Assembly: GCF_001593005.1 (NCBI RefSeq)
Contig: NZ_LQZQ01000050.1
Coordinates: 186,001-250,000 of the forward strand
Length of the DNA stretch: 64,000 bases
Origin: Roseivirga ehrenbergii
GTDB taxonomy: Bacteria > Bacteroidota > Bacteroidia > Cytophagales > Cyclobacteriaceae
Direction: 5' to 3'
Under the pieces are notes generated by a model. That model did no database searches. It was not told the origin of the DNA and worked only from the letters and a program-made list of their open reading frames with translations. This document shows positions 44,258-53,582 of the stretch, piece by piece. Numbering within the stretch: position 1 is the first letter of the stretch; every line of letters begins with the position of its first letter. The position numbers and the translations under genes were made by a program.

Positions 44258-46065
44258 AATTCTTCTTTGGGTAAAATAATTGTAAATATTGATCCTTTTC
44301 CTAATTCAGATTCAGCGTAAAGCAAACCTCCGTGATTAGTTACTACTTTTTCACAAAGGGCTAGGCCAATCCCGGTGCCAGTATATTCTGTACGCCCGTG
44401 TAGCCTTTTGAAAATGATGAAAATCTGATCTTTGTATTGAGGGTCAAAACCGATTCCATTATCCTTAAAATGAATTTTCCAGCAGTCAGTTTTAGGCATG
44501 CCTTCCATTAGGCACTCTTCACTTGATTCTACTGAAATTTCGATTTTAGGAGAGATATCTGGTTTTGAATATTTTATTGCATTAGAAATTAGGTTCTGAA
44601 ATAGTTGATTGAGTTGAATTGCATCACCTGAAATAGTTGGTAGTTCTTGACTTTCAATAATGGTATTGTTTTTCGAAATCTGGTAATCTAGGTCGATTTT
44701 AACAGCATTTAGAATAGCATTTAAATCTACTGCTGCAAACTCTCTGTCGGCACTAGATACTCTAGAGAATTTTAGAAGGTCATCGATCAGTGTTTGCATA
44801 CGCTCAGCTGCGTTCTGCATTCGATTCAAGTAATCATTTCCTCTTTCATCCAATTTATCACTTAGCCTTCCTCTTAATCGGTCGCCAAATGTCCTTATTT
44901 TTCTTAATGGCTCTTGTAAATCGTGAGAAGCGATATAAGCAAATTGCTCTAAGTTATGGTTTGTAGATTCAAGCTCTTGCTGATTTAATAATAGTTCTTG
45001 TTCATGATTTTTTTGCTGGGTTATATCTGTGAAGGTAACTACGAAACCGTCACCATTTTTAACTGCAACAATATCAAACCAAGTATTAAGGTCTTCATAT
45101 TCGTAATGATTCGTAGTATGGTAATTTTCACCAGTTTCAACTACTTGTACATAGGCGTCAAATAATCCTGACTCTTTATTGCCAGGAAACTCTTTAAGCA
45201 GGGTGGTGTTGATTAGCTTCTCTTTACTAACACCAGTTATATTAGCGGCACCCTCATTAACTACTTCAAACTGAAAGTCTATAATCTTGCCTTCATCATT
45301 TCTTATGGATTCAAAAGCCATAATTCCATTAAGTGAACTGTTGAGGATATTGGTGAGGAGCTCTTGTAGGTAACTTCTTTCCTCTATCTCTTCATTCAGT
45401 TCATTTACTTTAGATTTTAGTTCCTTGTTAGCCTGGGTGTTTTTATCAGAAAGATTAAATGTGATAATGAATAAAAATGTGATTACCGCAAGCGCTACTA
45501 AGGTCAATAATAGTATTGTTATTGGGGTAAGAGTACGTGATTGTGTTCGCTCTTGTGTGCGGGCATCTAGTAATCTGTTTTCCTCATGTTTTAATACATC
45601 AGCTTGATTTAAAATGCTGTCGAGCATGGTTTGTTCGTTAGCAATCATGCGTAGGAGATTATAATCAAAACCACCCCCATTGGTACTCATCAGCTTAACT
45701 AAGCTATCGCTAAAATTTGCATATTGCTCAATCAGCCTTCTCATTTCAACCATGTTACTTGTCTGCTTCGCATTGTCAATAACAAGGCTATCAAGCAAAC
45801 CCAGCTCTTTTTTCATTTGACTGGATTTGCTCAGTACCAAACTGCTGTCAATTGGAGTTCTGTTAATTGCAGAGTTTCTAATGTTGTTGGAAATATCTCT
45901 GGGGTGAACACTTAAACTTTCGACCGTGGCCTTTACTCTGGCAGTATGAACTACCCAAGAAGAATCATTGTCATAGGCCTTAAAAGTACGATAGGAAGAG
46001 TAGGCAATGCTAACCAGCACTACTATAGCTATGATAAGACCTATTTTATATGTGTTTTTATTCAT
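44254..46065 (-). CDS. Membrane histidine kinase with CHASE3-like sensor and PAS domain
   Basis: A 603-residue sensor kinase. TM1 is at 8-25 and TM2 at about 180-204. The periplasmic helical region between them begins SSWVVHTARVKATVESL, typical of CHASE3-type helical sensors. A coiled coil lies at 205-235 and a PAS domain at about 240-350. HisKA has His381 in YIASHDLQEPLRKI, the phytochrome-like HK family motif. HATPase_c follows with FQNLISNAIKYS and DNGIGFDPQYKDQIF. It heads the operon that continues with the Rcp1-like regulator. The ligand is unknown. Confidence 0.92.
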   Translation of the reverse strand: MNKNTYKIGLIIAIVVLVSIAYSSYRTFKAYDNDSSWVVHTARVKATVESLSVHPRDISNNIRNSAINRTPIDSSLVLSKSSQMKKELGLLDSLVIDNAKQTSNMVEMRRLIEQYANFSDSLVKLMSTNGGGFDYNLLRMIANEQTMLDSILNQADVLKHEENRLLDARTQERTQSRTLTPITILLLTLVALAVITFLFIITFNLSDKNTQANKELKSKVNELNEEIEERSYLQELLTNILNSSLNGIMAFESIRNDEGKIIDFQFEVVNEGAANITGVSKEKLINTTLLKEFPGNKESGLFDAYVQVVETGENYHTTNHYEYEDLNTWFDIVAVKNGDGFVVTFTDITQQKNHEQELLLNQQELESTNHNLEQFAYIASHDLQEPLRKIRTFGDRLRGRLSDKLDERGNDYLNRMQNAAERMQTLIDDLLKFSRVSSADREFAAVDLNAILNAVKIDLDYQISKNNTIIESQELPTISGDAIQLNQLFQNLISNAIKYSKPDISPKIEISVESSEECLMEGMPKTDCWKIHFKDNGIGFDPQYKDQIFIIFKRLHGRTEYTGTGIGLALCEKVVTNHGGLLYAESELGKGSIFTIILPKEEL

Positions 46066-46427
46066 CGAAAGCGAGATATTAATTTGCTCTCTTGCTCGAA
46101 AACAAGTGGCAAAAAATTGGTGTAACTTAAATTACTGCCATTAGATTAAAACTCGCTTCTCTTCTGTTCAGCGGAACAAGATGGTTTAGAAAAGCTTTTT
46201 CAAAGATAGTATTTTCACGAAATAAAAATAATTGTCTAGAACAAAAGCATTGCGAATTTGATAAATGGTATAGTCCTATCAATTGTAAGCGGTCATCATG
46301 GGCATTATTGAATTAACCTAATTCCATGAATTAAGTTTTGAAAAATGCTTTCACTTTATGAATTCAATATTTTGAGTGCTGGCCTTTGTTCTGCTTTATA
46401 TATTGAACCAGGGTACGGTAGAGCACG
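46066..46427. other. 362-base intergenic gap
   Basis: It separates the kinase operon start from the end of the dioxygenase-like gene. I see no credible frame, RNA or terminator hairpin. It presumably carries the kinase promoter in its left part. Confidence 0.5.
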
Positions 46428-47591
46428 CTAACGATTTATATGGAAAAAATCACCTTTGGTATCATCTAGCTTTTTCGAAAATAGGCTTAGGTTTTTTTGG
46501 GTAGGAGTTAGGTTAATAAACTTAGCAACAATATTACTTTGCTTGTAAATAATGAAAGTGTTTTCAACTTCGGGGTTGATTTTATTCATGTCGATTTCTG
46601 AGGCTTTACCTGAAAAGGAGGGGACAAAAGTGAGTGCTATTTTTTGTAGGTTCAGTGTTCTGCCAATGTTCTCCAAATGTGTAATTAGTTTATGATTGCT
46701 TTCATTTAATTCATTTCCATAAACAAAATATACCTTGAGGTATTTCTGTCTTTCGAAACTTTCTCTTTCTAAGTAGATCAACCATTTACTCACTTCTTCC
46801 CAATTAGTGTTCTTTCCTACAAAATATAACACCCCTTGATAGCGTCCATACTTACAAATTGGGCAGGTTTTAGTACCGCGATCTGGCCCCCAAGCATGAT
46901 ATGGAGTGAATGAAATCACATCCTCACCAATATTTCTTCCAGAAGAGGCCTCTTGCTTATTATTGGCTACTGGATAATTCGGAATATTCAACCCAAGAAT
47001 AATGTTGTGTTCTGCAATTTGTAAGTCACCCTTTTGCAAAAGACGCAATACACCACTGCCACCACGGTTTTCCATTGCCTTTCTCTTTTCGCTAGTTAAC
47101 AATGGATCATCGTCAAAAACAAAGGCATCGATATAGTATTCATTAATATCGTTTGGTTCTTTAATCGAAGGGTGAATATGCGCTGGATCATCACGGTTTG
47201 GGTAGGCAGCGGGACGGACAGTATAAATCGCGTATTTTCCATTTTCGTCAGACTTTACCCAACTACGGATATAGCCATGTCTTGCTACCTTTTGATCGAG
47301 GTACTTTCTGTTTGCATAAGCCCCCTTTGTATCGGTTTGATAATAGTAAACAATAACGTTTGGAGCAGGGGTGACTCCGTCTTTCTTGTATATGGTTCCG
47401 GTGATTAATAATTTCTGGCCTTCCTCCATCCATCCCGGACTCGTGTCAATGGATGGGATGTGTTTTGGCATTCCGATGTACATAAACTCAGCATTTTCAA
47501 ACGGCCCACCTATTCGTTGGTGAGACTGCGCTTTGCAGTTGAAAAGAAAAGTGATAAGCAGAATTGGATGGTAATACAGTTTTCGAAGCAT
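46428..47591 (-). CDS. Intradiol dioxygenase/thioredoxin-like fusion lipoprotein
   Basis: A 387-residue protein. The N-terminus has a lipoprotein-like signal with Cys19 (LLITFLFNCKAQ). Residues about 60-205 match the intradiol ring-cleavage dioxygenase fold (catechol/protocatechuate 3,4-dioxygenase). All four Fe(III) ligands can be placed: Tyr92 (TDTKGAYANRK), Tyr130 (RPAAYPNRDD) and His138/His140 (DPAHIHPS). Residues about 220-387 form a separate thioredoxin-like domain with CPIC at 243-246 and strands LYFVGKNTNW and KVYFVYGNELN. The two domains would sit on the outside of the inner or outer membrane. It precedes nothing on its strand and follows the LytTR gene by 61 bases. Confidence 0.8.
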   Translation of the reverse strand: MLRKLYYHPILLITFLFNCKAQSHQRIGGPFENAEFMYIGMPKHIPSIDTSPGWMEEGQKLLITGTIYKKDGVTPAPNVIVYYYQTDTKGAYANRKYLDQKVARHGYIRSWVKSDENGKYAIYTVRPAAYPNRDDPAHIHPSIKEPNDINEYYIDAFVFDDDPLLTSEKRKAMENRGGSGVLRLLQKGDLQIAEHNIILGLNIPNYPVANNKQEASSGRNIGEDVISFTPYHAWGPDRGTKTCPICKYGRYQGVLYFVGKNTNWEEVSKWLIYLERESFERQKYLKVYFVYGNELNESNHKLITHLENIGRTLNLQKIALTFVPSFSGKASEIDMNKINPEVENTFIIYKQSNIVAKFINLTPTQKNLSLFSKKLDDTKGDFFHINR

Positions 47592-47652
47592 GACTTTTTT
47601 CTAGCAATAAGCTTCGGAAATGAAGGTTTGTCAAATCGAATGGGCTGTCCTG

Positions 47653-48489
47653 TTAATTTTTTAAGCTAACCTGAGGAGTGTTGAGTAAGGCTTTAAATGT
47701 TTGGCTGTAATTCCTGCTCATTCTTGTTGAAGAACCGTTGTTGAGCATAATGTCATAATCTCCATTTAGTCTTGATTTATAGGAGACTACTTCATTCATG
47801 TTTATGATCGTGGATTTATGAATCCGAACAAATACCGATGGATCTAATTTTTCAGCCATGGACTTTAGTGTTTCACTCTGAAGAAAATTTCCTTTTGAAG
47901 TGATCAACTTTACGTAAGGGCTGGCGGCTTCAATGGTTTGTATCTCACTTACATTTAATAAAGAGGTTTCGTTTGCCAAGCTTACGGAAATGGTTTTGGT
48001 GTAAGTTGGTGATTCTAAGGTTTCTGGAACAGCAGGAGTTGCCGCCATTCTACTGTAATGATAAACAGCAACTAATGAGTAGATGGCTAGGCCAGCATAT
48101 AAATGTTCGGACAAAGCATAAGACAGAGTACGACTGAATCCATATGTGTGAGAAAAGAATTGAGCCGAAACTAAATTCACAATTAACGGAAAGAGAAGAA
48201 AGTGAATTGCGCTGGCGAGTATGATTGAACCAATAATGATAGACAAACTCTTGAATGTTTTTTCTGTTCGAAAGGCACTCAACCCTTTCAGTTGGGAAAA
48301 TGAAAGCGGTAAAAACAACACCCAAAACGAATTGAAAAGGAGCGATTCGTTGATGTAGAAACTGTAATCTTGTAATTCCGATTCAATAAAATCTTGCCCT
48401 AGACCTACCAAAAGAACCAGCGTCAATACACCAAAACCTAAGTATAGTTTTGTGTTTTGCTGAATATGCTTTGAGAATGTACGAATCAT
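47653..48489 (-). CDS. Membrane-anchored LytTR transcription regulator
   Basis: A 278-residue protein. Four hydrophobic helices span about 15-145 (LYLGFGVLTLVLLVGLG and later segments). The C-terminal LytTR DNA-binding domain (about 175-272) contains IQTIEAASPYVKLIT, FVRIHKSTIINMNEVV and RMSRNYSQTFKALL. Membrane LytTR proteins regulate genes without a receiver domain. It lies just upstream of the dioxygenase-like gene on the same strand (61 bases), so it may control it. Confidence 0.9.
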   Translation of the reverse strand: MIRTFSKHIQQNTKLYLGFGVLTLVLLVGLGQDFIESELQDYSFYINESLLFNSFWVLFLPLSFSQLKGLSAFRTEKTFKSLSIIIGSIILASAIHFLLFPLIVNLVSAQFFSHTYGFSRTLSYALSEHLYAGLAIYSLVAVYHYSRMAATPAVPETLESPTYTKTISVSLANETSLLNVSEIQTIEAASPYVKLITSKGNFLQSETLKSMAEKLDPSVFVRIHKSTIINMNEVVSYKSRLNGDYDIMLNNGSSTRMSRNYSQTFKALLNTPQVSLKN

Positions 48490-48593
48490 TTTAATCGCTT
48501 GAACTACTTGCTTTCTCTTTACGGAATAACCGAAGTAAATGATTTACTATCTTAAGTTAGTGATTTAGGTGCGTTTTTGTAGCAGATTGAACA

Positions 48594-48623
48594 CAAAAAA
48601 GGCCACACTTTCGTGCAGCCTTT
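48594..48623 (-). terminator. Terminator of trxA
   Basis: An AAAGGC-based stem with a GAAA-type loop (48598-48623) is followed by a T run on the minus strand, 28 bases beyond the trxA stop. Confidence 0.85.
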
Positions 48624-48650
48624 GAGTATATTTTTAAGATGTATGGTCAA

Positions 48651-48977
48651 TTAAGCCAAAGTAGCTTCTAATTTAGAAGTTAAAGTTCCTTTAGGAACAG
48701 CACCTACAACACCGTCTACTTGCTCACCACCTTTGAAGTAAAGTAAAGACGGGATAGAACGGATACCGTATTTTGCAGAAATACCTGGGTTAGCATCAAC
48801 ATCTACTTTACCAACTACGGCTTTTCCTTCGTATTCACCTGCGATTTCTTCCACAACCGGGCCTACCATTCTACAAGGGCCACACCATGCTGCCCAAAAA
48901 TCTACCAATACTGGTTTGTCTGATTTTAATACTAACTCATCAAAGTTAGCGTCTGTAATTTCAATTGCTTTTGCCAT
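48651..48977 (-). CDS. trxA: Thioredoxin
   Basis: A 108-residue thioredoxin with active site WCGPC at residues 31-35 ([15 protein letters not shown]). It has the cis-Pro motif [12 protein letters not shown]. The frame is open from 49025, but that ATG overlaps the -7 box at 49022-49029, so 48977 ([12 protein letters not shown]) is the start. It reduces disulfides, and in this window Tpx is one candidate partner. Confidence 0.97.
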   Translation of the reverse strand: MAKAIEITDANFDELVLKSDKPVLVDFWAAWCGPCRMVGPVVEEIAGEYEGKAVVGKVDVDANPGISAKYGIRSIPSLLYFKGGEQVDGVVGAVPKGTLTSKLEATLA

Positions 48978-49021
48978 TATATATTTATTAAGTTCCTTAT
49001 TTCTATTGTTGCAGGTTGACA

Positions 49022-49029
49022 ACAAAACT
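49022..49029 (-). promoter_or_regulatory. Candidate -7 box of trxA
   Basis: On the minus strand this reads TAGTTTTG, an exact TAnnTTTG match. Transcription from it would start after the upstream in-frame ATG, supporting the shorter thioredoxin. Confidence 0.55.
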
Positions 49030-49116
49030 AATTAAAAAGTTCAATTTGACAGCCAAAACCAAAGCAACCCTCATTGTTATTGTAAATAGAGTATTGTCTG
49101 ATTTTATTAAAACCCA

Positions 49117-52100
49117 TTAATTCGTGATTAAATGAGCAGAATTGGCCAGTTTTTTTAGTGTTCTAATCAGGTTACTATTGGGGTCTACTTTTACTTTTCT
49201 GCTTAAAAGTTCTACACTTAGGTTCTCAGATTTTTCTACCAATTGAATTCTCAAATCTGTATTTCCTTCATGCTCTTTTGCCAGTTGCATAATCGTATCG
49301 ATCATCGCTTGATCTACATCTCTGGCGTTAATACTCACCTTGATTCCTTTTGCTCTTTTTTCCCTCAATTCACTTAAAAGAGAAATGGCAGCCACTTGTA
49401 ATTCCCAATCTTCGGGAGTAGGGGTGATGTGTGGATTATCCCTGATTTCATTTTTTTTACGCCAGTTCAATTCCACTCTTCCTGTAATGAATAGAAACTC
49501 TCCTGGTCTTAAATATTGTGCGTGATTCATGTATTTTTCACCCATCAAGAAGAGCTCAACCGAACTGTTATAATCTTCCATACTAAGAATGGCAAATGGC
49601 TTTCCGTTCTTGGTTTGCCCATTTCTAACTCCACTTACAATGCCGCCAATGGAAATGTCTTGGTTAGGAAATTTCTTGATATCGGAAATGGGTTTACAGA
49701 AACTTTCAAGCTCTACCTCAAACTGGTTAAGTGGATGACCTGAAATGTAGAAACCTACTACATCTTTTTCAATTTTCAGTTTTTCCATTTCGCTGAAAGG
49801 CTCGCAAACTGCTACGCTTGGTAGAGGCGTGGCCACATTGCTATCCCCACCAAAGAGCGACACCTGCGCTGCATCTTTTTCTGCTTGTTTGGCATTGGCG
49901 TAGCGAATTACCTTTTCTAGAAGTGTTTGTTCATTTTCAGGCGCGTATAAATACTGTCGTCTGTGGTAATCTTTAAAGCAGTCGAAACCACCCGCCATGG
50001 CCAGCGATTCGCAGTTCTTTTTATTTACGGCTCTTAGGTTTACTCTTTCAGCAAACTCGAAAATGTTAGAATAGGGGCCGTTCTCTTTCCTTTCAGCAAT
50101 AATCGATTCTATGGCGGCTTCACCAACGCCTTTGATGGCTCCCATTCCAAAGCGAATTTCTCCTTTGGCGTTTACCGTAAACTTGTAGTTCGATTCGTTG
50201 ACATCTGGCCCCAAAACAGGAATACCCATGCGCTGGCATTCTTCCATAAAGAAAGTGACCTGTTTAATGTCGTTCATGTTGTTGCTGAGTACCGAAGCCA
50301 TGTATTCAGCAGGGTAATGCGCTTTTAAATAGGCCGTTTGAAAAGCCACATAAGCGTAACAAGTAGAGTGCGATTTGTTAAAGGCGTAAGAAGCAAAGGC
50401 TTCCCAATCCTTCCAGATTTTTTCTAGTTTATCAGCTGCATGACCTTTTTCAACCGCCTGACCCACGAATTTAGGTTTCAACTGATCTAGCAATTGTCGG
50501 TTTTTCTTACCCATGGCCTTACGCAAAACATCGGCCTCACCTTTGGTAAAACCGGCCAGCTTTTGCGAAAGCAACATCACTTGCTCTTGATAGACCGTAA
50601 TACCGTAAGTTTCCTCAAGGTATTCCTTCATGTCTTCCAAATCGTAGGTGATTTCTTCGTCACCGTGTTTTCTTCTAACGAAGGAAGGAATGTATTCTAG
50701 CGGCCCTGGTCGGTATAGGGCGTTCATGGCAATTAAATCGGCAAAAGCGGTGGGTTTGAGGTCGCGTAAGTACTTCTGCATTCCATTGGATTCGTATTGG
50801 AAAATGCCAACCGTTTCTCCACGTTGGAAAAGCCCGTAAGTAAGTTCGTCATCCAAAGGAAAATCATCCGGAATCAGATCAATACCGTGTCGCTCTTTTA
50901 CGTTTTTAACTGCATCTTTAATCAAGGTGAGGGTTTTTAGACCCAAGAAATCCATTTTGAGCAAGCCCGCATTTTCTACCACAGCATTATCGAACTGGGT
51001 ACACCACATGTCCGAATCTTTGGCCAATGCCACAGGTGCAAAATTGGTAATGTCGTCTGGCGTAATAATTACTCCACATGCGTGAATTCCTGTGTTTCGA
51101 ACTGAGCCTTCAAGTACTCTAGCTTGGTTGAGCACTCTGGCTAGCTCGTCCGTGCCATGCGAAATCTTGATTAGCTCTTGAGCCAAGGCCACCTGATCTC
51201 CTTTCAGTTTGTCCTTTAATTCTTTTTCGCTAAAAGCAAACAGTTTGGCCAGAGAAGTATCGGGCACCAACTTGGCAATTCTATCGGCATCAGACAATGG
51301 AAGTTCCATCACCCTAGCCGTATCTCGAATGGAAGATTTGGCCGCCATACTACCGTAGGTAATGATTTGGGCTACCTGATTCTTTCCGTATTTATTAATT
51401 ACATAGTCAATTACCTTTTGACGACCTTCATCATCAAAATCAATATCAATATCGGGAAGTGAAACCCTATCTGGATTTAGGAAACGCTCAAAAAGGAGAT
51501 CGTACTTAATAGGATCCACATTTGTAATTCCAATGCAATAGGCCACTGCCGAACCCGCTGCCGAACCCCTGCCAGGCCCAACGGATACGTCCATTTCTCT
51601 GGCCTTATTGGTGAAATCCTGAACAATGAGGAAATAACCGGGGTAACCCGTATTAGCAATGGTTTCCAGTTCAAAGTCTAATCGCTCTCTAATTTCTTCG
51701 GTGATTTCACCATAGCGCTTTTTGGCACCTTCATAAGTGAGGTGGCGCAAAAAGGCATTTTCACCACGTTTGCCACCATCTGCTTCGTCTTCTGCTGAAA
51801 TGAATTCCTGAGGAATGTCAAACTTGGGAAGCAGTACATCGCGCTCGAGTTTGTAAGATTCTATTTTTTCAACGATTTCGTTGGTGTTCGAAATGGCTTC
51901 TGGCAGATCGGTGAAGAGTTTTTTCATCTCTTCAGGCGACTTGATGTAGAATTCATCGTTCGGGAAACCATAACGGAATTCTCTTCCGCGTTTCCCTATA
52001 TATTTTTTAGGCTTACTTACCGATTCAGCATCTTTAACGCAAAGAAGAATATCGTGTGCTACGGCTTGGTCTTTTTTAGTGTAGTAGGTGTTGTTCGAAG

Positions 52101-53409
52101 CTATGTATTTTACACTGTACTTCTTACAGAACTGGAGTAAAATCTGGTTAACGTGGTCTTCTTCTGGAATGCCATGTCGGTTGATTTCAGCATAGAAATC
52201 ATCGCCAAACTGTTCTTTCCACCAAACAAAAGCTTCTTCTGCTTGGGTTTCGCCTACATTCAGAATGAGGTAGGGCACTTCACCCCAAAGTCCACCTGTT
52301 GTTGCAATTAAATCGCCTTTGTACTTTGCTAAATCGTTTTTATCAATTCTGGGCAGGTAGTAAAAACCTTCGGTATAGGCAATTGAAGCCAGCTTGACCA
52401 AGTTATGGTAACCTTTTTTGTTTTTGGCTAACAGTACGCTTTGGTTACCATTGTCTTGCAGTTTTTTATTACTTCTGTCGGTACAGATGTTAAATTCACA
52501 GCCTACAATTGGAGTAATGCCAGCTGCCAATGCTGCTTTTACAAAAGTAAATGCGCCCATCATGTTTCCATGATCCGTCATTGCTATGGCGGGCATACCC
52601 ATTTCCTTGGCCGTATTCACCATAGCGGTGAGTTCGGAAGTGGCCTGCAAAATGGAAAACTGTGAATGACAGTGTAAGTGTGAAAAAGGAACTTCCTTTA
52701 GATCGGAAAGCGTTTCTTTGTCGATTTTGCCAATACCACCTGCACTTTCTTGCTCATCTGTTTTTGCAAAATTGGCGGCATCAAGTTCTGGGGCTTCGTA
52801 TTTAATTTCTGATAAACGAATGCCTTCCAAGGGAGGAACTACGCTGTGTTCTAACAAACCAAAGAAACAGCGTGCAGTGGCATCAACATCATATGCTGCA
52901 TCGTGGGCATCGTCAAAGCCTTTCCCGAAGAGTTTAAAGTGTAGTTCTGTAAGGGTTGGCCATTTGAACTTCCCGCCTTTCCCACCCGGAATAGCACAGA
53001 AGTCTGTAGCTACGTTTTTGGTGTCAATATTTTCTACACCTTCGAGCTTATTGTCTTGTTCGGTACGTAGGTATTCTGCTCCAACAATATTTAAATCGAA
53101 CTCAATATTATGCCCAACTGCAATTTTGGTTTTGTTGAGGTCTTCCGTGAAAGCTTTTAGAACCTCATTAAGGTCGTGACCTTCCTCCATTGCTCTTTCC
53201 GTAGAAATGCCATGGATTTGCTGAGAGTTATAAGGGATGGTGAAGCCATCGGGCTTTACAATAAAATTTTGAGCTGAAATCAGTTTTCCGTAACCATCGT
53301 GCAGCTGCCAAGCGAGCTGAACCAATCGGGGCCAGTTCTCTAAATCACTTACCGGAGCGTTATAGTTTTTAGGTAAACCAGTGGTTTCGGTATCAAATAT
53401 CAGGTACAT
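49117..53409 (-). CDS. dnaE: DNA polymerase III alpha subunit with fused epsilon-like exonuclease
   Basis: A 1430-residue replicative polymerase. Residues 1-190 are a DEDDh 3'-5' exonuclease (FDTETTGL at 5-12, VGHNIEFDLN near 97, HDAAYDVDATA near 168). A PHP domain follows from about 243 (HLHCHSQFSILQA, AIAMTDHGNMMG). The polymerase core has VGPGRGSAAGSAVAYC near 612 and the catalytic PDIDIDF near 650. The thumb/fingers region, a helix-hairpin-helix (GMGAIKGVGEAAIESI) and an OB fold (ISIGGIVSGVRNGQTKNGKP) come after. Normal DnaE is near 1150-1200 residues, so the extra 240 is the fused proofreading domain. Confidence 0.95.
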   Translation of the reverse strand: MYLIFDTETTGLPKNYNAPVSDLENWPRLVQLAWQLHDGYGKLISAQNFIVKPDGFTIPYNSQQIHGISTERAMEEGHDLNEVLKAFTEDLNKTKIAVGHNIEFDLNIVGAEYLRTEQDNKLEGVENIDTKNVATDFCAIPGGKGGKFKWPTLTELHFKLFGKGFDDAHDAAYDVDATARCFFGLLEHSVVPPLEGIRLSEIKYEAPELDAANFAKTDEQESAGGIGKIDKETLSDLKEVPFSHLHCHSQFSILQATSELTAMVNTAKEMGMPAIAMTDHGNMMGAFTFVKAALAAGITPIVGCEFNICTDRSNKKLQDNGNQSVLLAKNKKGYHNLVKLASIAYTEGFYYLPRIDKNDLAKYKGDLIATTGGLWGEVPYLILNVGETQAEEAFVWWKEQFGDDFYAEINRHGIPEEDHVNQILLQFCKKYSVKYIASNNTYYTKKDQAVAHDILLCVKDAESVSKPKKYIGKRGREFRYGFPNDEFYIKSPEEMKKLFTDLPEAISNTNEIVEKIESYKLERDVLLPKFDIPQEFISAEDEADGGKRGENAFLRHLTYEGAKKRYGEITEEIRERLDFELETIANTGYPGYFLIVQDFTNKAREMDVSVGPGRGSAAGSAVAYCIGITNVDPIKYDLLFERFLNPDRVSLPDIDIDFDDEGRQKVIDYVINKYGKNQVAQIITYGSMAAKSSIRDTARVMELPLSDADRIAKLVPDTSLAKLFAFSEKELKDKLKGDQVALAQELIKISHGTDELARVLNQARVLEGSVRNTGIHACGVIITPDDITNFAPVALAKDSDMWCTQFDNAVVENAGLLKMDFLGLKTLTLIKDAVKNVKERHGIDLIPDDFPLDDELTYGLFQRGETVGIFQYESNGMQKYLRDLKPTAFADLIAMNALYRPGPLEYIPSFVRRKHGDEEITYDLEDMKEYLEETYGITVYQEQVMLLSQKLAGFTKGEADVLRKAMGKKNRQLLDQLKPKFVGQAVEKGHAADKLEKIWKDWEAFASYAFNKSHSTCYAYVAFQTAYLKAHYPAEYMASVLSNNMNDIKQVTFFMEECQRMGIPVLGPDVNESNYKFTVNAKGEIRFGMGAIKGVGEAAIESIIAERKENGPYSNIFEFAERVNLRAVNKKNCESLAMAGGFDCFKDYHRRQYLYAPENEQTLLEKVIRYANAKQAEKDAAQVSLFGGDSNVATPLPSVAVCEPFSEMEKLKIEKDVVGFYISGHPLNQFEVELESFCKPISDIKKFPNQDISIGGIVSGVRNGQTKNGKPFAILSMEDYNSSVELFLMGEKYMNHAQYLRPGEFLFITGRVELNWRKKNEIRDNPHITPTPEDWELQVAAISLLSELREKRAKGIKVSINARDVDQAMIDTIMQLAKEHEGNTDLRIQLVEKSENLSVELLSRKVKVDPNSNLIRTLKKLANSAHLITN

Positions 53410-53582
53410 AGGCTGTTAGTCGGAATGACGATTTTTCGATCGGAAATAATAGACTAAAGTACAGAAAATGATGGAAAGGGAGAGAAGGAAATTGTGATTT
53501 GATTAACGTGTCGTATTTCCTTCTCTTATGATTGGTTTAGCAGGTGTTTGATGATAGAGAGTTCAACTATTTAAAATGCCAA

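Noticed and set aside
48978-49025. N-terminal extension of thioredoxin
   Set aside because: The upstream ATG overlaps the -7 box and the extra residues are not seen in thioredoxins.
51477-51674. Minus-strand out-of-frame ORF within dnaE
   Set aside because: It is an overlapping shadow of the polymerase reading frame, with no start context.
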